Origin: Clostridia bacterium
Lineage (GTDB): Bacteria; Bacillota; Clostridia; Christensenellales; Borkfalkiaceae
Assembly: GCA_017505465.1 (NCBI GenBank)
Contig: JAFVPE010000028.1
Location: forward strand, 1 to 64,000
Reading direction: 5' to 3'
Length of the DNA stretch: 64,000 nucleotides
In this document: piece after piece, positions 57,501 to 64,000 of the stretch
Layout: every line of letters begins with the position of its first letter
How positions within the stretch are numbered: the stretch's first letter is position 1
Program-made: the position numbers and the translations under genes
Notes under the pieces: model-generated
What the model was told of the DNA's origin: nothing
What the model saw: the letters and a program-made list of their open reading frames with translations, nothing else
Databases searched by the model: none

Positions 57501-57656
57501 CGCATAGTTGTAGGATTCTTCCCACGTCCATTCCGCTACGCTGTTTTCCCATTCCGCTGCGTTTGCTTTATGGAGTGTAAATCCAACCCCAAACGCTGCG
57601 CCAACGGCAATAACTGCCGTCGATGCAATTGCGATAATTTTGGTTTTAAGTTTCAT
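54573..57656 (-). CDS. secreted Ig-like multidomain protein
   Basis: 1027 residues. It has a classical signal peptide (IIAIASTAVIAVGAAFGVG, cleavage near KANA-AEW) without a lipobox or obvious cell-wall anchor. It holds several Ig-like/Big3-type units ending in patterns such as GIYTVSYYASKGG, GYYSIVYTATDFVGN, GTWRVTYLVTDYLG and GTYYLSIIAKDAYGN, alternating with two laminin-G or CBM-like units (about 120-350 and 640-830). AGGAGG lies 5 nt before the ATG. Located between the second permease and DUF4838 gene 1 in the operon, so it is probably part of substrate capture. Confidence 0.75.
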   Translation of the reverse strand: MKLKTKIIAIASTAVIAVGAAFGVGFTLHKANAAEWENSVAEWTWEESYNYASTFSVPEYKVTVGGEEIVASSVVTYPNGATTTETEIVLDQAGIYTVSYYASKGGKEYSKKVNFTVEYQAYYIHDEKSSIEYGVYKGFGADTPEYAAYKHDGLIVRLAPGDSLDFTQILSVDSFTSKESIIEGFITPDAFDTADFDKLTLTLTDSLDSSIYLNIDINRWWNTTLGSGKACSFVMAGGNGQDMVGLESGKPLHVNDGVGTPMLISFMAAEYEKNGSIGAHWSGNLVQTSPSKYPLALSYDNATKIVYAKGTFVSDLDSAEYYSTLWNGFPSGKVRLSISCSSYLNATANFCLTKVMGMPSLDKNEFTDTEAPVITVDTAYETMPNAKVGVAYKVPTASAFDEYAGVREVRTQVWYNRASNTPTTVSLKDGTFTPDRAGYYSIVYTATDFVGNVATAELPVYAAIEIPELVVENPADILSTATLGYEIAVSQPIISGGSGTPECKILVSGPEAEYEIKDKFVPDVEGTWRVTYLVTDYLGTQAACFYEIEATKGAKPIINDQLTLPQVFLAGVEYTLPELYANDYSSGRLNRVLCDVKVEYGADVKTYKAGDKFTPSVTANGDKLRFTYSCGETVLEAVEVPVVIIKEGNDVKVQNYIYGEGFDIKTEDANGKQHRSGLQICATQVGSNTWTFANPQVADLVSMQLSSMEGLTKYKALQLTLTDIADSNEKATLNVAIGAGKVKLSNGSFDADVTIDLYEDTYFEMGYAGGRFKFENVYVNIDTYDNGEAFNGFSSNKVYVSVTMVDAKVGASYMLQEFSGSTISRRDKDYGDPNFAILGDYGGSYSIGSTYVMAPAMAGDTFAPQTSLTVTVTDPLGNIVTALDGTKLENADASKTYTISLSAYGFYSIQYVAAEVDWLDGEKEFINYVTVIDEIAPVITVTSEYTKTVKVGENIIFPNFTVSDNLTETEEIIVDKCVQNPTGRTVRLSSTSNAIKATYEGTYYLSIIAKDAYGNITALRLEVVVTK

Positions 57657-57680
57657 AATTCCTCCTGTTTAATTAAGAGA

Positions 57681-58586
57681 TTAGCCCTTTACGCCGCCAA
57701 TCGTAAGGTTGCCGAGCAACCGCTTGTGGAAGCAAAGGAAAAGAATCAAGATAGGCGTCATCAAAATAAACGTGAACGCAAATCTAAGCGGGGGCGCAGT
57801 AAAGTCGCCCGTCGTTTCAAACGCTCTATGTACGCATTCTGCCATCGTGTGGTGGGTAGGAAGGTATACAAGAGACATTTGGAAGTCGTTCCAAAGGGCA
57901 ACGAAGTTGATGAGCAATACCGTCATGAAGGTATTGACTGCCAAGGGGAACGCAATTTTCCAAAAGATACTCCAATCGTTCGCACCGTCTATCTTCGCCG
58001 CTTCGCTATACGCCATCGGCATAGACGAGAACATTTCATGGAACACCAAGAAGTACAAACCTAAGAAGTTTGCCTTCATAATCCAAGTACCCCAAATTTG
58101 GTCGTAAAGCCCAAAGCGCTTTGCCATTTCAATTTCGGAAGCCAAGCTGCCGACGATAGGCAAAATCATTGCAACGATAACCGCGCCGTAAACGATCTTG
58201 GAAAGCTTGTACTTATAACGTGCGCAAAGGTATGCCGTCAAGCATTGCACAAGCGTATTGATAAATGCGCCGCCTGCCGCATATAAAATGGAATTGAGCA
58301 ACGATTCCACGAAGGTCGTTTCTTCCGGCGTCGTCTTATGCCAAAGCTTCATGGCTCTCACAAAGTTACCGCCCTTATCCAAGAACACGTATTTAGGCAA
58401 ACCTGCTCGGTTGTGACCGTTCAAAAATTCTTCGGGGTGTTTCAACACCGTAATCAAGCCCCAAAAGATAAGTGCCAACAGTACGATACAGTACACAGCC
58501 AAAATGATACACATGATGACGGTAAGAAGAGACATTTTTTCTCTCTTTTCGTTGCGGGGTTTAAATAATTTCGTAATACTTGCCAT
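57681..58586 (-). CDS. ABC sugar permease, MalG type
   Basis: 301 residues, six membrane helices. The EAA loop that docks the ATPase reads EAAKIDGANDWSIFWKIAFP. It belongs to the CUT1 (oligosaccharide) family. ATG 58586 follows GGGGG and is preferred to an in-frame ATG at 58604 that overlaps the upstream permease stop. Fourteen bp separate it from the first permease gene. No ATPase gene is in the window, so a shared MsmK/UgpC-type ATPase encoded elsewhere is likely. Confidence 0.92.
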   Translation of the reverse strand: MASITKLFKPRNEKREKMSLLTVIMCIILAVYCIVLLALIFWGLITVLKHPEEFLNGHNRAGLPKYVFLDKGGNFVRAMKLWHKTTPEETTFVESLLNSILYAAGGAFINTLVQCLTAYLCARYKYKLSKIVYGAVIVAMILPIVGSLASEIEMAKRFGLYDQIWGTWIMKANFLGLYFLVFHEMFSSMPMAYSEAAKIDGANDWSIFWKIAFPLAVNTFMTVLLINFVALWNDFQMSLVYLPTHHTMAECVHRAFETTGDFTAPPLRFAFTFILMTPILILFLCFHKRLLGNLTIGGVKG

Positions 58587-58600
58587 ATTTATTCCCCCTA

Positions 58601-59542
58601 TCAATCTTCTTTCGGCCCAAACTTGTTGAGCAAAAATCTCACACCATACGTCAAAGGTACGGCAACGAGCGTCAACATAACGGCAAGCGCAGCCACGAAC
58701 GGGAAGTCGGGCATACGGTTGATAGACGCTGCGTGTCGAGTTTTGTTATAAATGAGATACCCTACCGTTACCACTTCCGTCGGCGCTTGAAACGAGAATA
58801 ACGCATAGTTGTTGATTTGGTTGGTGAAAATACCCGCAACACCCGTTACCAAGAACACCGAAATGGTAGAGAAGGACAAGGGAAGCACGACGTAGAAGAA
58901 CTCCGTCAACGCCCCTGCGCCGTCCAAATGCGCCGATTCGATAATTTCGGGGGAAATCGTAGACATCTTATTCGAATACATCAAAACCGTCGTACCGAAG
59001 CTAACGAATATATTAAACGCCATAACTGCAACGAACTTATATTCACTGTTTGTGGCGAAAAGCGTAGGTACGTCTTTCGTTCCGTATTCGATATGAAGCG
59101 GAGCCAACAACTCCGGAAGCGCCCAGTCGGTAAAGTATTGATAAAGTCTTGCTAAAACCACACTCGAAAGAATGGAAGGCAGGAAAAGCATAACTCTATA
59201 GAACGTCGCCAAAGGCATTTTCTTGTAAATATAATACGAGAAGAAAAGCCCAAGAGGTACCCCTATCGCAAGAGAAATAACGTATACCTTCAAGGAAACC
59301 CCCAAAGAGTTTTTCAACTCAAGCCAGCTGCTCCCTTTAAACCAATTTGTAAAGTTATCGAACGTATACGTATACTTGCTATAATCGAGCGGATCTATTT
59401 CCTTAAATGCCAACAACACCGAGTTGAAGTTTACGCCTATGTAAAAGACGCAAAACTGCAAAATCGGCCAAATCATCATTAAGCTGTAGAAAATCAAACT
59501 TCCGCGTTCTGCACGAAAAATCGATTTCTTCTTTATAGCCAT
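58601..59542 (-). CDS. ABC sugar permease, MalF type
   Basis: 313 residues, six membrane helices. EAA loop ESAHLDGAGALTEFFYVVLP. CUT1 family partner of the next gene. Located 63 bp after the binding-protein gene. Confidence 0.92.
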   Translation of the reverse strand: MAIKKKSIFRAERGSLIFYSLMMIWPILQFCVFYIGVNFNSVLLAFKEIDPLDYSKYTYTFDNFTNWFKGSSWLELKNSLGVSLKVYVISLAIGVPLGLFFSYYIYKKMPLATFYRVMLFLPSILSSVVLARLYQYFTDWALPELLAPLHIEYGTKDVPTLFATNSEYKFVAVMAFNIFVSFGTTVLMYSNKMSTISPEIIESAHLDGAGALTEFFYVVLPLSFSTISVFLVTGVAGIFTNQINNYALFSFQAPTEVVTVGYLIYNKTRHAASINRMPDFPFVAALAVMLTLVAVPLTYGVRFLLNKFGPKED

Positions 59543-59605
59543 AATCGTCTCCTAATCCGTTTAAATCTTTCTATAAACGTATAAATTAGCCTTGATTGTT
59601 TGTTC

Positions 59606-61327
59606 TTATTGGAACATGTTATCGCTCTTCCAACGCTTACACATATTTACGAAGTAATCTTCTGCAGAAATGTGCTTTTTCTTCGAGAATGCAATAACGG
59701 GGTTACCTACGGTTCCGTCGCCATCCGAAGAGCCGTATGCTCTGTACGGTTGAAGCGACGTTCTGTTCTTTTGGAAGAATGCGCTGCTAGAATCGTGTAC
59801 GTACAACGTCGCCGTTTCTTTATAGCGGATAAGGCTCTTCGTGAAAGGACTCAAGTTCGCAGATTGTTCTTCGTTAAGCGTGTAATTATAGCTCTTCAAA
59901 GCACCCGTGATTTGCGTGAATTCCACCAACGATGCTTCCGTTGCGCTGAAACGAACGAAATCCAAAGCCGCTTGCTTCTTAGGACCAAGACCAGCCTTTA
60001 CTACGGTAAATGCGGAAAGGGAGTCCACGTATACCTTGCCCGAACCTACTTTTTCTTCCGTTGCTTTAGGAAGAGGCATCCAACCAAAGTTACGGTTCTT
60101 CTTGGAATACGCGTCGTTCTGTGCGCTCATGGTGTTGAACGTCGTAGTAGCTTCGCCTTCCCACCAAGGACCGTCGACAAGCATTGCCATTTCGCCCTTA
60201 CCGCTTGCAAACGTAGTGCCTGCCTGCAAGAAGTCCGTCTGTGCCATCAAGTGGTCGTGCGTCGAAACGAATGCGCCGTCGTTATAGTAACCCTTCTCCG
60301 TAAGCATCCTATAAAGGAAACCAATTGCATAGTATTTTGCTACTTGACGAGCCATATCGTAGCCGTTTGCAGGCGTGATTTCTTTCGTTTCCGTTTTAAT
60401 CTTGCCGTTTTCATAAACGATTTCGTTGCCATTCATAACAACAAGCTCTTGCGCCGTACCGTTGAAATCCAAATTCAAGGTCATTTGTTCAACGCCGTTA
60501 TAGTCCGCAACAAGCGTGTTCATCATCGTCGTAAGGTAAGGTTCTGCGTGTTTACCAGACCAGCAGAAGGGAATATCGTCTCTCGCAACGATTTCATCGC
60601 AAAGGAAGAAGAATTCTTCATACGTACGAGGCAAACCGTCGTCTTCCGTACCCGTTTGACCGTCGGGGCCAGTACCCTTTTCGCTCGTTGCATCAGGCGA
60701 AGAAATCAAGCAAGGCTCTTCCCCTGCTTTGCTTGCAAGATAGTAACCCTTTCTATCGAACAATTCTTTGTTGTATACAAGTCCCCAACCGCCTTCGTAG
60801 TGAGGAATTGCATAGTATTTCGGATCGCCGTCCACCGCCGTATAGCCGTAGAAGGACTTTTGTTGTGCCGTCATTTTCGAGAAAATCGTCTTATCGTTAT
60901 CGTCCTTGTTGGGAAGGGTAACGATGTCCGTCAATTCTTCCAATGCGCCGCCGTTTGCGCAAAGTGCATAGTAGTCGCCGCCTTCCATAAAGAAGATGTC
61001 GTACTTGCTGCTGATAACCGCTTGCGCGTCATACTGCTTCGTATCGCCTTCGTGCCAAACTTGTACACCTTTTTTACCGTCTTCGTAGACAACGTCTTTG
61101 TACGCTTCTTCAAAACGGTCTTCAAGCTCATACAACCATTCGTCGCCAAAGCCTGCGCGGAAGGTCACTACCTGTAATTGCGTCTTGCTCGGATCCAAAA
61201 CCTTTTCGGGACGCTTGTTGCCGCCGTCGTCAAGGTCGGAATAAGGATTGCCGCCGCAGCCTACAAGACCGAGAACGGAAATGCACGCCAAAGCACCTGC
61301 CAACAATCTAGATAAATTTTTTCTCAT
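59606..61327 (-). CDS. ABC sugar-binding lipoprotein
   Basis: 573 residues. Lipoprotein signal LAGALACISVLGLVGC; the rest is an extracellular solute-binding protein of family 1, longer than average (usual length 420-550). Typical segments: MTAQQKSFYGYTAVDGDPKYYAIPHYEGGW in shortened form (YTAVDGDPKYYAIPHY), FASGKGEMAMLVDGPWW and KQAALDFVRFSATE. AAGGAG lies before the ATG. First gene of the operon; its promoter carries operator 3. The ligand is probably an oligosaccharide. Confidence 0.9.
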   Translation of the reverse strand: MRKNLSRLLAGALACISVLGLVGCGGNPYSDLDDGGNKRPEKVLDPSKTQLQVVTFRAGFGDEWLYELEDRFEEAYKDVVYEDGKKGVQVWHEGDTKQYDAQAVISSKYDIFFMEGGDYYALCANGGALEELTDIVTLPNKDDNDKTIFSKMTAQQKSFYGYTAVDGDPKYYAIPHYEGGWGLVYNKELFDRKGYYLASKAGEEPCLISSPDATSEKGTGPDGQTGTEDDGLPRTYEEFFFLCDEIVARDDIPFCWSGKHAEPYLTTMMNTLVADYNGVEQMTLNLDFNGTAQELVVMNGNEIVYENGKIKTETKEITPANGYDMARQVAKYYAIGFLYRMLTEKGYYNDGAFVSTHDHLMAQTDFLQAGTTFASGKGEMAMLVDGPWWEGEATTTFNTMSAQNDAYSKKNRNFGWMPLPKATEEKVGSGKVYVDSLSAFTVVKAGLGPKKQAALDFVRFSATEASLVEFTQITGALKSYNYTLNEEQSANLSPFTKSLIRYKETATLYVHDSSSAFFQKNRTSLQPYRAYGSSDGDGTVGNPVIAFSKKKHISAEDYFVNMCKRWKSDNMFQ

Positions 61328-61362
61328 AAAATTTCTCCTTATTAGTTACCTAATTTTTCTTC

Positions 61363-61400
61363 GTCAATTTTAGTCAATTTTAGCATACTACACCATACTA
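61363..61400 (-). promoter_or_regulatory. 10-bp direct repeats in the ABC operon leader
   Basis: GTCAATTTTA occurs twice in tandem (61363-61372, 61373-61382) and CATACTA twice with 10-bp period (61384-61390, 61394-61400). They lie downstream of the predicted start, so binding here would be a roadblock or act in the RNA. Confidence 0.45.
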
Positions 61401-61413
61401 AAAGACAGTATCT

Positions 61414-61442
61414 ATTATAAATACAAAAACCGCATACGTCAA
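61414..61442 (-). promoter_or_regulatory. promoter of the ABC/DUF4838 operon
   Basis: On the minus strand TTGACG (61442-61437), 17-nt spacer, TATAAT (61419-61414); leader about 80 nt. Confidence 0.85.
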
Positions 61443-61476
61443 TGGCATTATTTGCATAAAAAATTGCAATTCCTGC
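61443..61476 (-). promoter_or_regulatory. AraC-type operator 3
   Basis: On the minus strand distal half-site GCAGGAATT (61476-61468) and proximal half-site GCAAATAATGCCA (61455-61443), starts 21 bp apart, the latter touching the -35 box. Confidence 0.75.
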
Positions 61477-61542
61477 AAAAAACGTCTTTTTTCAAAAGCT
61501 ATGCTTTTGTATTATTTACTACGCACGCGAGGGAAAAATCGT

Positions 61543-61570
61543 TTCATCGCATACCTGCCCCCTTCATTTT
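61543..61570 (-). repeat. GGGGCAGG motif, copy E
   Basis: Minus strand ATGAAGGGGGCAGGTATGCG then ATGAAA. Single arm in the gap between two operons. Confidence 0.8.
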
Positions 61571-61600
61571 GCTTTTTTGGACGGTATTTGTTGGAAAATA

Positions 61601-61633
61601 ATAATGGCAAGGAAAAAATCCTTGCCATTATTT
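61601..61633 (-). terminator. terminator of DUF4838 gene 2
   Basis: ATAATGGCAAGG-AAAAAAT-CCTTGCCATTAT followed on the minus strand by TATTTTCC. Confidence 0.8.
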
Positions 61634-61664
61634 ACTAATTCAACTTTTTATCGTTAAAAATGCC

Positions 61665-64000
61665 TTAATAGTATGTCTTAGGAGCAACGGTATAAACCGT
61701 ATTCGAACCAAACCAGTCGTTTTCCAAAGCATACATCGAAGGATCTGCGCCGCTTCCGTAGTATGCATAACCGAATGCTTTCGCATCCTGCAAGAACGCC
61801 GTGCGGTATTCGTTAAGGTTGCTGTAGCCTGCACCCAATTTCTGATCTGCGTCAATGAAACGAGGCATCAACGATTCGATGAGAATATGCTCTTTGTAAA
61901 GCGCCTTCATTTCATCGCTAACGTTACTGTTGTCAATTGCAGTATTCGCGCTAGTGATATAACCAAGCAACGTAGAAATCTGCGTCTTCGTCCAACCCAA
62001 ATCGGTTGCCATGTACGGCTTGCCCTTACCATTGGGCATACTGCCGTCGAAGGTAGCCAAATACTCACGCATTTTCAAATACATGTTGTACATATGCTCG
62101 CCTGCGGGGCCGTAGTAGCCCTTACCCGTAAACGTACCGTCGGAATTTCTGCCGAAGAATTCGTTTACAAGACCTTCATAGGTAACACCGTCGGGATCCA
62201 TCATCGCTTTCGAGTTCATGTACGCCTTCAACTGCCCGAACGCCGAAACGTTGGCGTTATGCCAAAGGTGTTCCGTAGCCATAACTTCGATGTTGGAGTA
62301 GTTTGCAAACACTTTATAGTTCGCAAGCTGCGCCTCGAAGGAGTCACGTGCGGTAAACCAAGCGTATTGATTGAGCTCGTACGTCCAAAGGTAAACCTTT
62401 ACACCCGAATTATTCGTCATGGTAAGCCATGCTTCTACGTCGGACCAGTCGGAGTTCCATGCGCTGTTGCCGCTGCCACTTACCCATGCGTTTGCCGTTG
62501 CGTTCGTTCCTTCGTTCATCGCTTCGTCGTAGTACGCGCCGATGGGAGCAAGCACCAAATACGTATTGGGATTAAGCTGCGTACCTTCCGTATTCGTATC
62601 ATAGTCATACGACGTAGGCGCAGGCAAGTATGCGTTATATGCAAAGTACGCGATCTTGATATGCGATCTTGTAAGACCGTTCGCTTCGTTGTTTACGTAA
62701 GCAAGCAAATCGTCCAAGAATGCAAGGAATGCATCCGAAGGCATACCCTTTGCGGTACAAGTATTACATTGACAAGCATAAGAGTTATCCTGCTGCGTGA
62801 AATTGAAAATTTCATATTCAGGATGCTCGTTCGCCATCGCAATCAACTGTCCACCGATATATGCAACGAGATCGGTATACGCCGTAGCGTCGCCGTGCGC
62901 CGTATAGCAAAGCTGATAAGGTTGGCTAGTGTTTTGAGTCACCTCTGCCGTATGTTCGGTCCACGAGTAACTAAACAAACTGCCGCTTCTCGTATAATAC
63001 GTTTGATATTTTGTTGCATACCAAGGGTGTAAAGCCTTTTTATAAGATGCCTCTGTGCCACCAAAGCTGCTTTTTGCTGAATAGAGCGTCTCCGAACCTA
63101 CCATACTTGCGTACGTGTCGTACGTATTGCCGTTTACGGTATGCGCCACCGCAGGATCGACAAATTCAAAGGTGTTGTGCCATGCGCCATAATTCTCTTT
63201 AAAGACGCTGGTACCCATAGAGTACAAGCCGTCTGCGTTTGCTTGATTCCACGCGCCGTTGCTGCGGTATTCAAACGCCGTCTTGTTGGTATAGGTGCTA
63301 TCCGCAAATTTTGCAACCACACTGCCGTTTACGTTCAAATATTCGATGAAGCCGTCAAACGTCGTATCTTGCATCTTTGTTCCATCCGTAAGCGTTGCTG
63401 TGCTAGAACCAACACCCGACATTGCATAAGCGCGATAGCCAAGCGCAACTTCCAAGAATTTCAAAATTGCGGGATGATAATCTTCCGCGTTGTACGCCAT
63501 GATGTAAACCGTACCATTCTTCACAAATACGCCGTATTCGCCGTCGCCAAGCGTCAAGCCTGCCTCTTCAAACAACGCCCAATCGCCGATTACGATACGA
63601 TGCTGCGCATCGTCGCCAGCCGCCGATTTTTCAAGCTTCACGCCCGTTGCTTTTTCTACTTGAGAAATCAAGAAGTTGTAAGCTTTGTGGATAGGTGCGC
63701 CTGCTTGTACGCTGTAGCTGTTACCAAGAGCGTCCTTTTCGCCGATAACAACCGCATAATCGGTCATACCGTTTTCGATGAAGTTAGCAAGAGCCGCAGG
63801 TTCGGTTGCTTCGCCGCCGAAGATAAGCGCCTTCATCCATTCGGGAAGGTTTCTAATATCTTCACGCGTTTGCGTTGCGCTATTGTAAGCCGCCAAGAAC
63901 GCTTCCGTACCTTTGTGCGTCGTAACGCCCGTAGTGCCTGCAAGCATCGCGTCCGTCGTATTCATATCGCGAAGCGCTTGAATATTGCCAGCCGCATCCG
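61665..64000 (-). CDS. DUF4838 protein 2 (5' partial)
   Basis: 777 residues are visible; the frame stays open to the window end (DAAGNIQALRD precedes the first Met at 63965), so the start is outside. The part near 90-170 (LISQVEKATGVKLEKSAAGD, IVIGDWALFEEAGL) matches the GH67/GH20-type small domain. The DUF4838 core holds QQDNSYACQCNTCTAKG with the same CxCxxC pattern as DUF4838 protein 1, KVYLWTYELNQYAWF, and the helical end LVNEFFGRNSDGT...GPAGEHMYNMYLKMREYL. Overall similarity to protein 1 is moderate, so they are paralogues with probably different specificity. It ends at its own terminator upstream of the ABC promoter. Confidence 0.82.
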   Translation of the reverse strand, partial: DAAGNIQALRDMNTTDAMLAGTTGVTTHKGTEAFLAAYNSATQTREDIRNLPEWMKALIFGGEATEPAALANFIENGMTDYAVVIGEKDALGNSYSVQAGAPIHKAYNFLISQVEKATGVKLEKSAAGDDAQHRIVIGDWALFEEAGLTLGDGEYGVFVKNGTVYIMAYNAEDYHPAILKFLEVALGYRAYAMSGVGSSTATLTDGTKMQDTTFDGFIEYLNVNGSVVAKFADSTYTNKTAFEYRSNGAWNQANADGLYSMGTSVFKENYGAWHNTFEFVDPAVAHTVNGNTYDTYASMVGSETLYSAKSSFGGTEASYKKALHPWYATKYQTYYTRSGSLFSYSWTEHTAEVTQNTSQPYQLCYTAHGDATAYTDLVAYIGGQLIAMANEHPEYEIFNFTQQDNSYACQCNTCTAKGMPSDAFLAFLDDLLAYVNNEANGLTRSHIKIAYFAYNAYLPAPTSYDYDTNTEGTQLNPNTYLVLAPIGAYYDEAMNEGTNATANAWVSGSGNSAWNSDWSDVEAWLTMTNNSGVKVYLWTYELNQYAWFTARDSFEAQLANYKVFANYSNIEVMATEHLWHNANVSAFGQLKAYMNSKAMMDPDGVTYEGLVNEFFGRNSDGTFTGKGYYGPAGEHMYNMYLKMREYLATFDGSMPNGKGKPYMATDLGWTKTQISTLLGYITSANTAIDNSNVSDEMKALYKEHILIESLMPRFIDADQKLGAGYSNLNEYRTAFLQDAKAFGYAYYGSGADPSMYALENDWFGSNTVYTVAPKTYY

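Overview
The window reads as chromosomal DNA of a spore-forming member of the Clostridia (low-GC Gram-positive), probably an uncultured gut lineage. It carries spoVT and a SpoVB-type flippase next to a YabN/MazG protein, dimeric GlyRS, formate-THF ligase, many lipoproteins with typical lipoboxes, strong AGGAGG ribosome sites, and near-consensus TTGACA/TATAAT promoters. No 16S rRNA or other species marker is present, so the assignment is inference from gene content.

Layout. 1-2.2 kb: the edge of an integrated element (a sigma-like HTH protein cut by the window start, and a tyrosine recombinase) that stops at the 3' end of a tRNA-Leu gene. 2.4-11.3 kb: housekeeping and sporulation genes (spoVT, zinc phospholipase C family, CvpA-like, glnS, fhs, PAP2, glyS). 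11.4-13.9 kb: an accessory patch with a small lipoprotein, a roughly 0.77-kb transcription unit made of short hairpins and tiny SD-led ORFs, and a divergent pair of an XRE repressor and a membrane protein joined by a two-operator switch. 14-18.97 kb: MreB-like, maf, ppx, a HAD phosphatase and a split TauE/SafE pair. 19-23 kb: a very large lipoprotein. 23-42.4 kb: rsmF, exonuclease, serS, P-type ATPase, zinc-ribbon membrane protein, gyrA, gyrB, a zinc ribbon-TPR-TIR-LRR protein, dus, yabN/mazG, spoVB-like and TRIC. 42.5-64 kb: a surface and transport locus with an AraC regulator, an ABC sugar importer without its ATPase, two DUF4838 proteins, a metallophosphoesterase lipoprotein and several giant repeat-built lipoproteins.

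How it works together. Three promoters in the last region (the 1314-residue lipoprotein, the phosphoesterase lipoprotein and the 12-kb ABC/DUF4838 operon) share one composite operator: two GCAAGAA-type direct half-sites 21-22 bp apart, the inner one touching the -35 box. This is the layout expected for AraC-type class II activation. The araC gene sits inside the regulon and its own -35 box lies within the outer half-site, which suggests negative autoregulation. The locus looks like a Gram-positive glycan-capture regulon.

Structure not explained by genes. (1) A GGGGCAGGTATGCG-type motif occurs about ten times in 64 kb, as perfect palindromes after genes and as single copies inside genes, much like DNA uptake sequences. 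(2) Two related arrays of short, mostly 3-nt-loop hairpins sit between fhs and glnS and between gyrB and gyrA; hairpin order is shared and some pairs change in a compensatory way. (3) Several genes appear to be leaderless, with the -10 box ending exactly 7 nt before the A of ATG.
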